In this document: piece after piece, positions 1 to 7,581 of the stretch
Numbering within the stretch: position 1 is the stretch's first letter
Layout of the letters: every line of letters starts with the position of its first letter
Source of the DNA: Candidatus Poribacteria bacterium
Lineage (GTDB): Bacteria > Poribacteria > WGA-4E > WGA-3G
Length of the DNA stretch: 37,749 bases
Direction: 5' to 3'
NCBI GenBank assembly: GCA_022819945.1
Contig: JAJEGI010000030.1
Coordinates: 1-37,749 of the forward strand
Notes under the pieces: generated by a model
The model's database searches: none
What the model was told of the DNA's origin: nothing
Seen by the model: the letters and a program-made list of their open reading frames with translations, nothing else
Position numbers and translations under genes: made by a program

Positions 1-1758
1 ATTGATAACTGCCTCGGCGCGGGTGATTAACATGCCACGTTCAGTTGCGGTGAGTGGCACCGGTGCGAAGCGATGGTAATCACACTTCGTGAGGAGGTCT
101 ACCAATTCTTCAAGAATCGATTCAGCAATACCAGATTGGACGCACGCCTCGCGTACTGTGTCGATATTGCGTTGCGTCAGGGCAAGCGTATCCGCGAGAT
201 ATTCATAGAGTATCTGTGCAAGTGCATTTGCAAACGCTGTTGCTTCATCAGTCGTGTTGCTGTGTGCGAGTTCCATTAATGCGTTGCGTGCCTGTGAGGA
301 AGCGGTTGTTGGTTCTGTTTCTGTCTGCTGCCTTTTTCGTTCCGGCGGTTGGCTGCTATCGCGCGGGCGTGTTGCAGTTGTCAGGTTTGCCTCTGACCCC
401 GTAGACATCTGAGATTTTGTGCGGTGCCAGAGGAAGCCCGCGCCCACCAACACCACGATCAGAATCGCTAACAGGATTAACCAGATGCCCCACGACGCGG
501 GATCTGCCTCGGTGCCAACAGCGTCGTTCGGATTTGGATGCACTGAGACAGGAATCGGTGTCGTTTGTGTTGTGGCATAAACCGCACGATTCGGGTCAAA
601 GTAGACATACGCTATAGCAGGGATACGCAGCGTGCCTGTTCGAGCGGGAATCAAAGCATACGCATAGGTACGGTTTGTCGGTGTGGCATCTTCAACGAGA
701 TTAGGTCCATTCACAACAACACCCGCTACGGCTGGAAACTTCGGTGCCGTGACTGTTTGCATGTTACCGCGCCCGGAGATCCGTATGGACAACGTTAGCG
801 CACTTCCTGTTTCCACCGAGGTCCGGTCAACCTGTGCGGAGATCTGGTATTCACCAACGGCACCACTGAAGTGCGACGGCTTGCCTATCTCGGGTAACGG
901 TTGAATATTCAACTTCAACGATTCGGTAGTCAACGTCTTACGTCCGCGTGGGACGGGAAGCATCAACGTAGCCGGTTTGATGGCAACCTGTCCCGTTTTC
1001 TGTGGATATAGCCTACGGACGTGTTCCTCAACCCAAAATGTTTTTCCACGAATTTGCTGCGTGTGTGGTGGCAGCGTTGGAAGTGCCTCGACTAAAAAAT
1101 CGGGAAATGCAGGAAGTCGCGGGGTTGGTGATTCCTGCGTGGGCAGCACGGCAGTATACAGATAACGAAATGTGTATGTCAGTGGCGCGTTAAGATAAGG
1201 TTTGGAGGTATCAACAGTCGCTTTGACTTGATGCGTGCTACGCGTTGAAACATCCACATAAGTATCGGCACTGCTCACCTGAATTGATCCTGGATTTGCA
1301 AAATAATCGGCACCTGCGTAGGCAAATCGGACATCCGATAATGAGAAGTCGCCAACTGCTTGCGGAATCAGTTCGTAAGCCCACGCCATGGAAACCACGA
1401 TTTTATTTGATTCCAGTCGTGGTATGGTTTCGGTGTGTAGCGGCACGGCAAGGAATGCGGGTAGAAAATTGAATTTCGGTGCCTCAATGTGGTTGATGAA
1501 GGCATCTCCTGAAATGGTGATATCCAGCCGCGCCTTCTCTCCGAGTTGAATATGGCGAGGTTTCACTGCGGCTGCTACATTGATAGCAGGCGATCGCGTG
1601 GGGACCTGTCCTACTGTACTCTGCACAGCATTGAGAACAGAGAAGAATACCCAAAAAAGTGTGAGTAAAGCGGTTTTCGGGAGCTTACCAATCCTTTGCC
1701 CGCCGGAGGCCGCTTTTGCGCTGCTGCTGTAATAATTTTTGCCGTATCCTATTTTCAT
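1..1758 (-). CDS. batD: BatD-like membrane protein (partial, C-terminus beyond left edge)
   Basis: The minus frame is open for 586 codons from an ATG at 1758 to the window edge, so the stop lies outside. The predicted protein has a basic N-terminus, a hydrophobic signal segment at about residues 28-46, a long beta-rich extracytoplasmic part and one membrane helix at about 420-442, followed by a Q/E/T-rich linker and a helical cytoplasmic region. An early stretch, VKPRHIQLGEKARLDITISG, matches the repeated domain of BatD (oxygen-tolerance) proteins, where a similar phrase opens each beta domain. BatD works with BatA/B von Willebrand factor proteins and TPR proteins in the envelope; its biochemical role is not settled. 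The start overlaps the upstream TPR gene by 74 bp; no standard start codon lies closer to the TPR stop, so the overlap is probably real. No batA or batB precedes it here. Confidence 0.8.
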   Translation of the reverse strand, partial: MKIGYGKNYYSSSAKAASGGQRIGKLPKTALLTLFWVFFSVLNAVQSTVGQVPTRSPAINVAAAVKPRHIQLGEKARLDITISGDAFINHIEAPKFNFLPAFLAVPLHTETIPRLESNKIVVSMAWAYELIPQAVGDFSLSDVRFAYAGADYFANPGSIQVSSADTYVDVSTRSTHQVKATVDTSKPYLNAPLTYTFRYLYTAVLPTQESPTPRLPAFPDFLVEALPTLPPHTQQIRGKTFWVEEHVRRLYPQKTGQVAIKPATLMLPVPRGRKTLTTESLKLNIQPLPEIGKPSHFSGAVGEYQISAQVDRTSVETGSALTLSIRISGRGNMQTVTAPKFPAVAGVVVNGPNLVEDATPTNRTYAYALIPARTGTLRIPAIAYVYFDPNRAVYATTQTTPIPVSVHPNPNDAVGTEADPASWGIWLILLAILIVVLVGAGFLWHRTKSQMSTGSEANLTTATRPRDSSQPPERKRQQTETEPTTASSQARNALMELAHSNTTDEATAFANALAQILYEYLADTLALTQRNIDTVREACVQSGIAESILEELVDLLTKCDYHRFAPVPLTATERGMLITRAEAVIN

Positions 1759-2314
1759 TCTTACTTAAACGTTCTAAGAGTTGAAGTGTCTCGGCTTCGC
1801 CAATATCGTCTGGTTCAGGCTGCGGTTCAGCACTTTTATTCGCCTTCTGCTGCGGTGCCAATTCCTCTTGTTGTTTCGCGAGTTGAAGTGCCAATGCGAG
1901 GTTGTGTTGTGTATCGGTATCTTGTGGATTCAAACGGAGCGAGTGCCTATAGGCTTCAATAGCGCGCCTGAGATCACCCCTTTTAAATTGGGCGTTTCCC
2001 AAGTTGTAATAGATATGTGCCTGATTTGGGACTTTTTCAATATTTCCGTTGTGCCTTGTTAACGATTCCCGAAATGCTTGGGCTGCTTCGCTGAATTTAC
2101 CCATTCTATACAGCACAGTGCCGAGGTTATAATGTGCAATCGGACTGTCAGGTTGCTGAGAGGTTGCTTCTTGAAAGGCGACCTGTGCCGCGTCGTAGTT
2201 CCCATACGAGTATGCTTCGTGGCCCGTTCGCATCGTGCGCGTCCACCCGCCTATCCATCCGACAAGCATAGTGGGGCACAAGATTAAGAAGCAGATAAGG
2301 CACTTATGTCGCAT
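1685..2314 (-). CDS. TPR protein, BatC/BatE-like
   Basis: This 209-residue protein starts with a hydrophobic signal or anchor (about residues 5-25) followed by three tetratricopeptide repeats: about 32-64 (YNLGTVLYRMGKFSEAAQAF follows), 65-100 and 102-135 (YYNLGNAQFKRGDLRRAIEA). After that come a Q/E/P-rich low-complexity linker and a charged coil (NENRIRQKLLQQQ) ending in KDW, an ending typical of BatC-type TPR proteins next to batD. It is the first gene of the batD transcription unit, with a strong promoter 44 bp upstream of the start. It likely acts as an envelope scaffold for the Bat system; that role is inferred from neighbourhood and family. The distinction between BatC and BatE names is not resolvable here. 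Confidence 0.8.
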   Translation of the reverse strand: MRHKCLICFLILCPTMLVGWIGGWTRTMRTGHEAYSYGNYDAAQVAFQEATSQQPDSPIAHYNLGTVLYRMGKFSEAAQAFRESLTRHNGNIEKVPNQAHIYYNLGNAQFKRGDLRRAIEAYRHSLRLNPQDTDTQHNLALALQLAKQQEELAPQQKANKSAEPQPEPDDIGEAETLQLLERLSKNENRIRQKLLQQQRKSGLRRAKDW

Positions 2315-2357
2315 AGTATGACCTTAACGTTTCTGTTTTGGTGGAGTATATGAAAAT

Positions 2358-2386
2358 ATTTTAACGTGCCAATTCGGATTTGTCAA
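2358..2386 (-). promoter_or_regulatory. sigma-70 promoter of the TPR-batD unit
   Basis: Read on the minus strand there is a perfect TTGACA (2381-2386), a 17-nt spacer and TAAAAT (2358-2363), placing transcription start near 2351, about 37 nt before the TPR start codon. Confidence 0.8.
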
Positions 2387-2522
2387 GTAGATTTCGGTGT
2401 TGACGTATGAGTGGTCAGGACTCAGTTAAGAGGAAATTTGATTAAACAGAACGTCTTTTTACTGATAATTCTCACTGCGAAGCAAACAGAAAGGTTTTCG
2501 TAGAAACCGGACTGGGAACCCT
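2387..2522. other. non-coding spacer with part of a dispersed repeat
   Basis: No gene is seen. On the minus strand the part from about 2510 down to 2440 (CGGTTT..CGAAAACCTTTCTG..CAGTAAAA) resembles the plus-strand spacer at about 11670-11735 (CGGTTTTTCTGCGAAAAACC..CAGTAAAAGAGAC). It is probably a degenerate copy of the same dispersed intergenic repeat. Confidence 0.35.
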
Positions 2523-2555
2523 TAAAAAAATAAGGCGCGCTGTGAGAAGCGCGCC
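2523..2555 (-). terminator. intrinsic terminator of the 2576-3406 gene
   Basis: A perfect 8-bp stem (GGCGCGCT 2534-2541 with AGCGCGCC 2548-2555), 6-nt loop, is followed on the minus strand by TTATTTTTTT. It lies 20 bp past the stop codon of the secreted protein gene. Confidence 0.9.
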
Positions 2556-2575
2556 TACAAAATAACAATGATTGC

Positions 2576-3406
2576 TTATCTCTGTTTGATGTCTGCCCAA
2601 GTTGTTGTCAATTTCCCAGTGGGTTCGACAGCAGTCAACGGCAAGATTTCATCAAAGAAACCCGCTTTATCGGTTGCATCCTTCGGGTAGATTGCAACAG
2701 CATCGTGCGTTGCATCGTCAAAATGGAGGTTGAAGTATGCAGAACCGCCAGATTCGCCACAGCGATAGAGCAATACGTTGGCACCCTTTTGGAGATTGAC
2801 TTCAACGTTGTGAAGGATGGTTCGTGCGGCACCTGTCCATCTGGAGTTGTTGTACCATTTTTCGCCGTTAATCCAGATGTGGGCATGGTCATCGTGTGCG
2901 GGGGACATGATCGCGGTCATAGCACTTGGCGCGTCAATAACGATAACGGCATAAGTTTCGATATTGTCGGCGGGACCGCCTCTGTTCATATTGTTCCCAT
3001 CCGCTGGGTCAATTTCAAAAACTGTCCAGGCACGTGTGCCACCGTGGTCGTCTCCCCATTCGACATCGATGTCCTGTGTCATGAGTAGACCATCAAGAGT
3101 TGAAAGCGAAGCGTCGGTAATTTTACCGCCGGTGCCTTCATCCATGATGTCAATGGCTGCGGAAGCCTGAAAACCGCCGTTGTTTTCATAATTGCCCTCG
3201 GGGCCATACCACTTGGTAATCCAAGTTTCTACATCAGCGTGATCTTCTCTCAGGCTGTCATCGTTAGGGTCTGGGTCTTCTAAGTGTGCGTCTTCTGCCA
3301 AGGGACCGCCTTGGATGAGGCCAGCCGCAAATACATGGTGTGCGCCGCTGATAACGAGTGTGAAAGCAATAGCAATAGCAAGTGTAAAAATACTTAATTT
3401 TTTCAT
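2576..3406 (-). CDS. secreted jelly-roll protein A with KLTTTW-type C-terminal tail
   Basis: This 276-residue protein has a clear Sec signal peptide (MKKLSIFTLAIAIAFTLVIS, cleavage probably after VFA, about residue 27). The body is an aromatic and Asp/Asn-rich beta protein; the segment around HDDHAHIWINGEKWYNNSRW and the later GANVLLYRCGESGGSAYFNL looks like the ligand-binding face of a PA14/NPCBM-like or CBM jelly roll, so carbohydrate binding at the surface is plausible but not proven. The last residues read VEPTGKLTTTWADIKQR, a tail shared with four other secreted proteins in this window. A paralogue lies directly upstream with the same domain order. It is monocistronic: own promoter, own leader with a 5-prime hairpin, ribosome site AGGA before the ATG, and own terminator. 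No enzyme motif was recognised. Confidence 0.88.
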   Translation of the reverse strand: MKKLSIFTLAIAIAFTLVISGAHHVFAAGLIQGGPLAEDAHLEDPDPNDDSLREDHADVETWITKWYGPEGNYENNGGFQASAAIDIMDEGTGGKITDASLSTLDGLLMTQDIDVEWGDDHGGTRAWTVFEIDPADGNNMNRGGPADNIETYAVIVIDAPSAMTAIMSPAHDDHAHIWINGEKWYNNSRWTGAARTILHNVEVNLQKGANVLLYRCGESGGSAYFNLHFDDATHDAVAIYPKDATDKAGFFDEILPLTAVEPTGKLTTTWADIKQR

Positions 3407-3485
3407 ACTATATCCTTTTCTGTAGACTAATCGTTAAGGATCCTAAGTTAATCGACAACGTAACTTAAGATTTCTCTTTAGCGTA

Positions 3486-3515
3486 TGTAACGTTGAAACA
3501 GCGTTCAACATTACA
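3486..3515 (-). other. 5-prime leader stem-loop
   Basis: TGTAAcGTTGAA (3486-3497) pairs with TTCAACaTTACA (3504-3515): 11 of 12 positions pair around a 6-nt loop. The predicted transcription start is near 3513, so the hairpin sits at or within a few bases of the 5-prime end of the mRNA, where such structures usually protect against decay. A second arm pair, TAAGTTA (3444-3450) with TAACTTA (3461-3467), follows. Confidence 0.5.
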
Positions 3516-3519
3516 AATT

Positions 3520-3548
3520 ATTATAATATCTCAACAAAAATTTGTCAA
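3520..3548 (-). promoter_or_regulatory. consensus sigma-70 promoter of secreted protein A
   Basis: On the minus strand, TTGACA (3543-3548), a 17-nt spacer and TATAAT (3520-3525): a perfect consensus. It implies high basal expression and a leader of about 107 nt. Confidence 0.88.
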
Positions 3549-3603
3549 GTGAGAGATCAAGAAAGCCCTTATCTGAAAAGAGTAGATCAGGACTTTAGGT
3601 TAA

Positions 3604-4440
3604 CTAACGGTTCCGCTTAATATCTGCCCAAGTTGTTGTTAACTTCCCGACGGGTTCAACATCAAGGATACCAGAGACTTCATCGAAGAAACTTTTCTGG
3701 TCTTTCGATTTATCGGGATAAATTTTGGATTTGTTATGGGTTTCATCATCAAAATGGAGGTTGATATACGCGGAGCCGCCGGATTCACCGACCCGGTAGA
3801 GCACTACATTGGCACCTTTTTTCAAATCGACTTCAACGTTGTGAAGAATGGTTTGTGCGGCACCTGTCCATCTGGAGTTGTTGTACCACTTTTCGCCGTT
3901 AATCCAAATTTGGGCGTGATCGTCATGAGCGGGGGACATGACGGCTTTCCTTGCTAACGGCGAGTGAATAACAATCAGTCCGTAAGTATCAATATTATCA
4001 ACTGGACCGCCTCTGTTCATGTTGTTCCCGTCTGCTGGATTGAGTTCAAAGACCGTCCATTTCCGAGTACCGCCGTTCGCAGCATCCCATTCCATGTCAA
4101 CGGTTTTTGTAAGGTTCAAACCTGGGCTTGTTGAAAGTTTGGGTTCCGTGAGTTTACCGTTAGTGCCTTCCTCAATAAGATCTCTCCGAGAAGAAGCCTG
4201 AAAACCGCCGTTGTTTTCATAGTTACCCTCGGGGCCATACCACTTGGTAATCCAGTTTTTGTTTCCAGCGTGACTTTCCCTTAGGTTGTCACCGTTGGGG
4301 TCTGGATCTTTTAGGAGTTCGTTCTCCTTCAAGGGACCATCGTCGATATCGTTCGCCTGCGCGAATGCAGATTGTGAAGTTCCGATAACCAGTGCAAAGA
4401 CAACCGCGATCGCGACTGTCAGCCAGTAAACACTTTTCAT
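3604..4440 (-). CDS. secreted jelly-roll protein B with KLTTTW-type tail (paralogue of A)
   Basis: This 278-residue protein is a close paralogue of the next gene downstream (2576-3406): same signal peptide layout (MKSVYWLTVAIAVVFALVIG, cleavage probably after AFA), the same body phrases (WITKWYGPEGNYENNGGFQ, HDDHAQIWINGEKWYNNSRW, GESGGSAYINLHFDD) and the same ending, here VEPVGKLTTTWADIKRNR. Differences are concentrated in the mature N-terminus and in charged loops. A GGAGG ribosome site precedes the ATG. Promoter and leader resemble those of the paralogue, so the whole transcription unit was duplicated. Role: probably an abundant surface or secreted carbohydrate-binding protein; this is inferred from fold-like motifs only. 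Confidence 0.88.
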   Translation of the reverse strand: MKSVYWLTVAIAVVFALVIGTSQSAFAQANDIDDGPLKENELLKDPDPNGDNLRESHAGNKNWITKWYGPEGNYENNGGFQASSRRDLIEEGTNGKLTEPKLSTSPGLNLTKTVDMEWDAANGGTRKWTVFELNPADGNNMNRGGPVDNIDTYGLIVIHSPLARKAVMSPAHDDHAQIWINGEKWYNNSRWTGAAQTILHNVEVDLKKGANVVLYRVGESGGSAYINLHFDDETHNKSKIYPDKSKDQKSFFDEVSGILDVEPVGKLTTTWADIKRNR

Positions 4441-4460
4441 AAAATTTGCCTCCTTATAGA

Positions 4461-4501
4461 CAAGCCATAAATATAGCAGGTTTTAGGAACCTGCTTGCTT
4501 G
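4461..4501 (-). other. leader hairpin with perfect 8-bp stem
   Basis: AGCAGGTT (4475-4482) pairs with AACCTGCT (4488-4495) over a 5-nt loop, with flanking CAAGC (4461-4465) and GCTTG (4497-4501) able to close a larger structure. It lies in the untranslated leader of secreted protein B. The AACCTGC core recurs in spacers such as 22430, so it may also be a dispersed repeat. Confidence 0.5.
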
Positions 4502-4562
4502 TGAGCGGATTCTTGAATTTCAATATAACTCGGATTCATTAGAAAATTTACATTATATAAAT

Positions 4563-4591
4563 ATTATACACGCTTAACAATAATTTGTCAA
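4563..4591 (-). promoter_or_regulatory. consensus sigma-70 promoter of secreted protein B
   Basis: Minus strand: TTGACA (4586-4591), 17-nt spacer, TATAAT (4563-4568). The sequence after the -35 box (AAATTATTGTTAAG) parallels that of the paralogue promoter at 3520-3548 (AAATTTTTGTTGAG). Confidence 0.88.
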
Positions 4592-4791
4592 ATATGTGAG
4601 ATAACACATCCAGGGGCATTCAATGGTCCATTTTTGATTGAATTTTCATCTGCCAGGTCCGGTAGGTTTGGTTTTGCGGTGTAAACGCCCAAATGTGATC
4701 TGCATTCTAACTGCACCGGATCTGTAACAGAAAGCATAAAACCTGCGAATTTCTTAAAACTAAATAGCCCTGCCCTTGCTCAAAAGATTAC

Positions 4792-4820
4792 TTGACAAAA
4801 TTGGCGAAAATCTGTTTAAT
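4792..4820 (+). promoter_or_regulatory. sigma-70 promoter reading to the RidA-like gene
   Basis: TTGACA (4792-4797), 17-nt spacer and TTTAAT (4815-4820). It drives the plus-strand genes from 4933; the leader is about 105 nt. The rest of the 4592-4791 spacer holds no gene that I can see. Confidence 0.75.
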
Positions 4821-4843
4821 AGTAGAGGCAGAAGTAAGGAATC

Positions 4844-4906
4844 ATGGCAAGTTTTGACTTGCGAGTTACGCCGAAATTGTCGTGTTTACGGTATATTAGA
4901 ATTTAA
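4844..4906 (+). CDS. possible 20-residue leader peptide
   Basis: A short reading frame (MASFDLRVTPKLSCLRYIRI) lies between the promoter and the RidA-like gene, with AAGGA just 3 nt before its ATG. It is basic and has no recognised motif, and chance occurrence is quite possible. Confidence 0.2.
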   Translation: MASFDLRVTPKLSCLRYIRI

Positions 4907-4932
4907 TAATCTATTTGTAAAAGGACGGATCA

Positions 4933-5394
4933 ATGAAAATAGAACAAAGACTTGAAGAATTAGGTGTGGAATTACCGGAACCCGCGGTTCCCGTAGCGAA
5001 TTACGTCACAACGGTGCAGACCGGCAATCTTATATTTACTTCCGGACACGGTCCTGGAACAGGCGAAGGCCCGATCTATAAAAGCCAACTCGGTACCGAT
5101 GCCACAATCGAACAAGGCTACGCATCGGCGCGTCAGGTGGCGATCTGCTTGTTAAGCACCCTTAAGCACGCTCTCGGCGATTTGGACAGAGTGAAGCGTG
5201 TCGTCAAAGTGGTTGGATTTGTCAATTCAGCACCTGATTTTATTGACCAACCTGCAGTCGTCAATGGCGCGTCGGATTTCTTGGTTGAGGTTTTCGGTGA
5301 TAAAGGTAGACATGCCCGTTCTGCTGTTGGGATGGTGCAGTTGCCCGGCGGAATCCCTGTTGAAGTTGAAATGGTTGTCGAAATCGAGGATTAA
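4933..5394 (+). CDS. RidA-family (YjgF/YER057c/UK114) protein
   Basis: This 153-residue protein belongs to the RidA superfamily, in the somewhat longer subfamily with an N-terminal helix (IEQRLEELGVELPEPAVPVANYV). The hallmark segments are present: GNLIFTSGHGPG, the Q-V-A-I-C-L-L-S helix, and the C-terminal HARSAVGMVQLPGGIPVEVEMV, where the Arg preceding the LP motif aligns with the carboxylate-binding Arg of RidA. Canonical RidA deaminates reactive enamine/imine intermediates from PLP enzymes; the substrate of this subfamily is not known. The start is set by AAAGGA 8 nt upstream of the ATG. It is the first gene after the 4792 promoter, with fabV 131 bp downstream on the same strand. Confidence 0.88.
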   Translation: MKIEQRLEELGVELPEPAVPVANYVTTVQTGNLIFTSGHGPGTGEGPIYKSQLGTDATIEQGYASARQVAICLLSTLKHALGDLDRVKRVVKVVGFVNSAPDFIDQPAVVNGASDFLVEVFGDKGRHARSAVGMVQLPGGIPVEVEMVVEIED

Positions 5395-5525
5395 TCTCTT
5401 GAGGAAGCTTAAAATCGGTATTGTGAGTCATGAGAGCGCAGCCCGAAACGAAGTGGAGGGCGACTCGGGAGAAAAATACGCCAAGCGTGAAACTGCGCTT
5501 ATTACGCCGCAAGGAAAGTTAAAAA

Positions 5526-6719
5526 ATGGCAGTTCAAATTGTTAAACCTCGGATACGCGGGTTCATCTGCACCAATGCGCATCCTGCGGGTTGTCATGCG
5601 AATGTACTTAACCAGATAGATAAGATTAAGCACGGCATTCCGTACAAAGAAACCAACCTGAATGCGCTTGTCATCGGTGCCTCAACAGGTTACGGGCTTG
5701 CTTCCCGCATCGCTTTGACCTGGGCTTACGGAGCCAAAACGCTTGGGCTTCTCTATGAACGTCCAGCGGATGCCAGGCGCACCGCGACGGCAGGCTACTA
5801 TAACACTGCCGCTTTCCATCGACAGGCAACAGCGGACGGGTTTTTCGCCGACAGTCTCAACGGAGATGCATTTTCTGATGAGATGAAAGCAGAAACTATT
5901 AGCCGACTCAAAGCAGATTTCGGCAAAATAGATATCCTCGTCTATAGTATCGCTGCGCCCCGCCGAATCCATCCGACCACGGGTGTCTCACATCAATCCG
6001 AACTCAAACCAATCGGGGCACCGTATACCGGGAAGACGATTGATCTGAATCGTGAAGTCGTTACCCCTGTAACGATTGAGCCAGCGAATGACCATGAGAT
6101 CGCTGATACAATCGCTGTGATGGGCGGCGAAGACTTAGATATGTGGATTGACGCATTGACGGACGCGGAATTGCTCGCGCCGGAAGTGACGGTTGTCGCC
6201 TATACCTATATCGGGAGTGCCTTGACCTGGCCCATTTATCGGGACGGTACCATCGGCAGAGCGAAGGACGATCTGAAAGCACGTGTGGACGCGCTTGATG
6301 AACGACTTGCAACCGAACTCGGTGGCAACGCCTATATTTCGGTAAATAAAGCCGTTGTTACGCAAGCCTCTGCAGCGATCCCTGTCGTGCCGCTCTATGT
6401 CAGTATTCTCTATGATATTATGAACGCGAGGGGTATCAATGAGGCACCGATCGGACAGATGCAACGCCTTTTCTCAGAGCATCTCGGACCCGGTTTACAA
6501 CCGCAGCTTGATTCTGAACGCTATATCCGACTCGATGACCGCGAATTGCAACCTGAAGTCACCGATGCAGTAACCAAGCGTTGGGAACAAATTGATACCG
6601 ACAATTTCCTCGATCTCTCCGATTACGCAGGCTTCAGACAACGCTTCCGAAATCTTTTTGGATTTGAAGTTGAAGGTGTAGACTACGATGAGGCAGTGGA
6701 AACGGAATTAGTGTTCTAA
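5526..6719 (+). CDS. fabV: enoyl-[ACP]/trans-2-enoyl-CoA reductase FabV
   Basis: This 397-residue protein matches FabV in length and in diagnostic sequence: the N-terminal RGFICTNAHPAGC, the Rossmann glycine motif GASTGYGLASRI (51-62), and the catalytic Y-x8-K motif, Tyr238 to Lys247 in PIYRDGTIGRAK, which distinguishes FabV from FabI (Y-x6-K). It reduces the enoyl double bond in the last step of each fatty-acid elongation round with NADH, in the cytoplasm. FabV enzymes are generally much less triclosan-sensitive than FabI. AAGGAAAG precedes the ATG. The 131-bp gap to the RidA-like gene has no terminator, so co-transcription is likely. A toxin-antitoxin pair follows only 12 bp after the stop. 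Confidence 0.95.
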   Translation: MAVQIVKPRIRGFICTNAHPAGCHANVLNQIDKIKHGIPYKETNLNALVIGASTGYGLASRIALTWAYGAKTLGLLYERPADARRTATAGYYNTAAFHRQATADGFFADSLNGDAFSDEMKAETISRLKADFGKIDILVYSIAAPRRIHPTTGVSHQSELKPIGAPYTGKTIDLNREVVTPVTIEPANDHEIADTIAVMGGEDLDMWIDALTDAELLAPEVTVVAYTYIGSALTWPIYRDGTIGRAKDDLKARVDALDERLATELGGNAYISVNKAVVTQASAAIPVVPLYVSILYDIMNARGINEAPIGQMQRLFSEHLGPGLQPQLDSERYIRLDDRELQPEVTDAVTKRWEQIDTDNFLDLSDYAGFRQRFRNLFGFEVEGVDYDEAVETELVF

Positions 6720-6731
6720 GAGTGGCAGTCC

Positions 6732-7088
6732 GTGGAGATCAAAACCTTAATGCGTAGCGTACAACCGAGGAAGATACAAGCCTACCGAACTTCAAACGGA
6801 CGAGAACCTTTTACGGAGTGGCTTAAATCTGTTCACGATAGAAATACGCGAAACAGAATTGAAAGGCGACTTGACCGAATCAGATCTGGCAATTTTGGGG
6901 ATTACCGTTCTGTTGGTGCTGGGGTGTTTGAATTGCGATTTTCTTTCGGCGCGGGATATGGTATCTATATTGGCGAAGTGGATGATACGATTGTTCTTCT
7001 GCTTTGTGGGGGAGACAAGTCATCGCAGGCACGAGATATTGAGCGCGCAAAAGGGTATTGGTTGGAATATAAGGAGGGACAACAATGA
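6732..7088 (+). CDS. HigB/RelE-type toxin (phage Gp49-like, HI1419 family)
   Basis: This 118-residue protein carries the signature of the putative addiction-module killer family upstream of HI1420: FTEWL near the N-terminus, then the RIRSGNFGDYRSVGAGVFEL core, RFSFGAGYGIYIGE, LLLCGGDKSSQ and a C-terminal ERAKGYW. Members fold like RelE and cleave mRNA at the ribosome; the basic residues and GGDKSSQ-like strand are intact, so it could be active. Two starts are possible, GTG at 6732 or ATG at 6750; the GTG is 12 bp after the fabV stop, and GGAG lies upstream of the ATG. The antitoxin start overlaps its stop (ATGA), giving toxin-first order as usual for HigBA. Confidence 0.85.
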   Translation: MEIKTLMRSVQPRKIQAYRTSNGREPFTEWLKSVHDRNTRNRIERRLDRIRSGNFGDYRSVGAGVFELRFSFGAGYGIYIGEVDDTIVLLLCGGDKSSQARDIERAKGYWLEYKEGQQ

Positions 7089-7489
7089 GAGAGTATCGAA
7101 CCTGGGAAGAAATTCTAATGGAACGGTTTACTGCTGACTGGGAGGAGGCAATTGGTTATCTCGACGTGGCACTTGAGGAATACCAAGAGGATGGTGACAC
7201 CCCCTTCTTTCTTTTGGGGCTCCAAAATGTTATAGAAGCACGGGGAGGGGTTTCGGAGGTCGCTAAGAAAATCGGCATTACGCCACAATGTCTCTCGGAC
7301 GTGCTCTCAAGCGAAAAGGCACCGCGTTTGGATACGCTCAATACGATTCTTCAGGGGCTTGGGTGTCGGCTGTCAATTCAACCGCTAAAGGATTCGGATT
7401 CCAGTGCAGGCAAGGATTACTCGGTTGCACCAAGAGAAAACGCAGATCCACATCTTGAAGTCACTACCGGAAGCAGTGATCTTCACTAA
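7085..7489 (+). CDS. HigA-like antitoxin with helix-turn-helix (HI1420 family)
   Basis: This 134-residue protein is the partner of the preceding toxin, starting in a 4-bp ATGA overlap. An acidic helical N-terminus (WEEAIGYLDVALEEYQEDGD) is followed by the family core LQNVIEARGGVSEVAKKIGI and a Cro/C1-type helix-turn-helix (TPQCLSDVLSSEKAPRLDTL, about residues 73-95), then LGCRLSIQPL. The tail of about 30 residues past the usual end (DSDSSAGKDYS...) is polar and probably disordered. The antitoxin should neutralise the toxin and repress the pair, but because the pair directly follows fabV it may largely be transcribed from the upstream promoter. Confidence 0.85.
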   Translation: MREYRTWEEILMERFTADWEEAIGYLDVALEEYQEDGDTPFFLLGLQNVIEARGGVSEVAKKIGITPQCLSDVLSSEKAPRLDTLNTILQGLGCRLSIQPLKDSDSSAGKDYSVAPRENADPHLEVTTGSSDLH

Positions 7490-7530
7490 CGGATATATCA
7501 GGATTTGCTATAGTTAAACGCAAAGAATCT

Positions 7531-7559
7531 CAGCAGAAATGTTTGACGTATTTCTGCTG
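7531..7559 (+). terminator. hairpin after the toxin-antitoxin pair
   Basis: CAGCAGAAAT (7531-7540) pairs perfectly with ATTTCTGCTG (7550-7559) across a 9-nt loop. There is no good U tract after it, so it may act as a weak terminator or mRNA-end stabiliser between the antitoxin and the ThuA-like gene. Confidence 0.5.
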
Positions 7560-7581
7560 TTAGACAAGTAAGGAGAAATTT

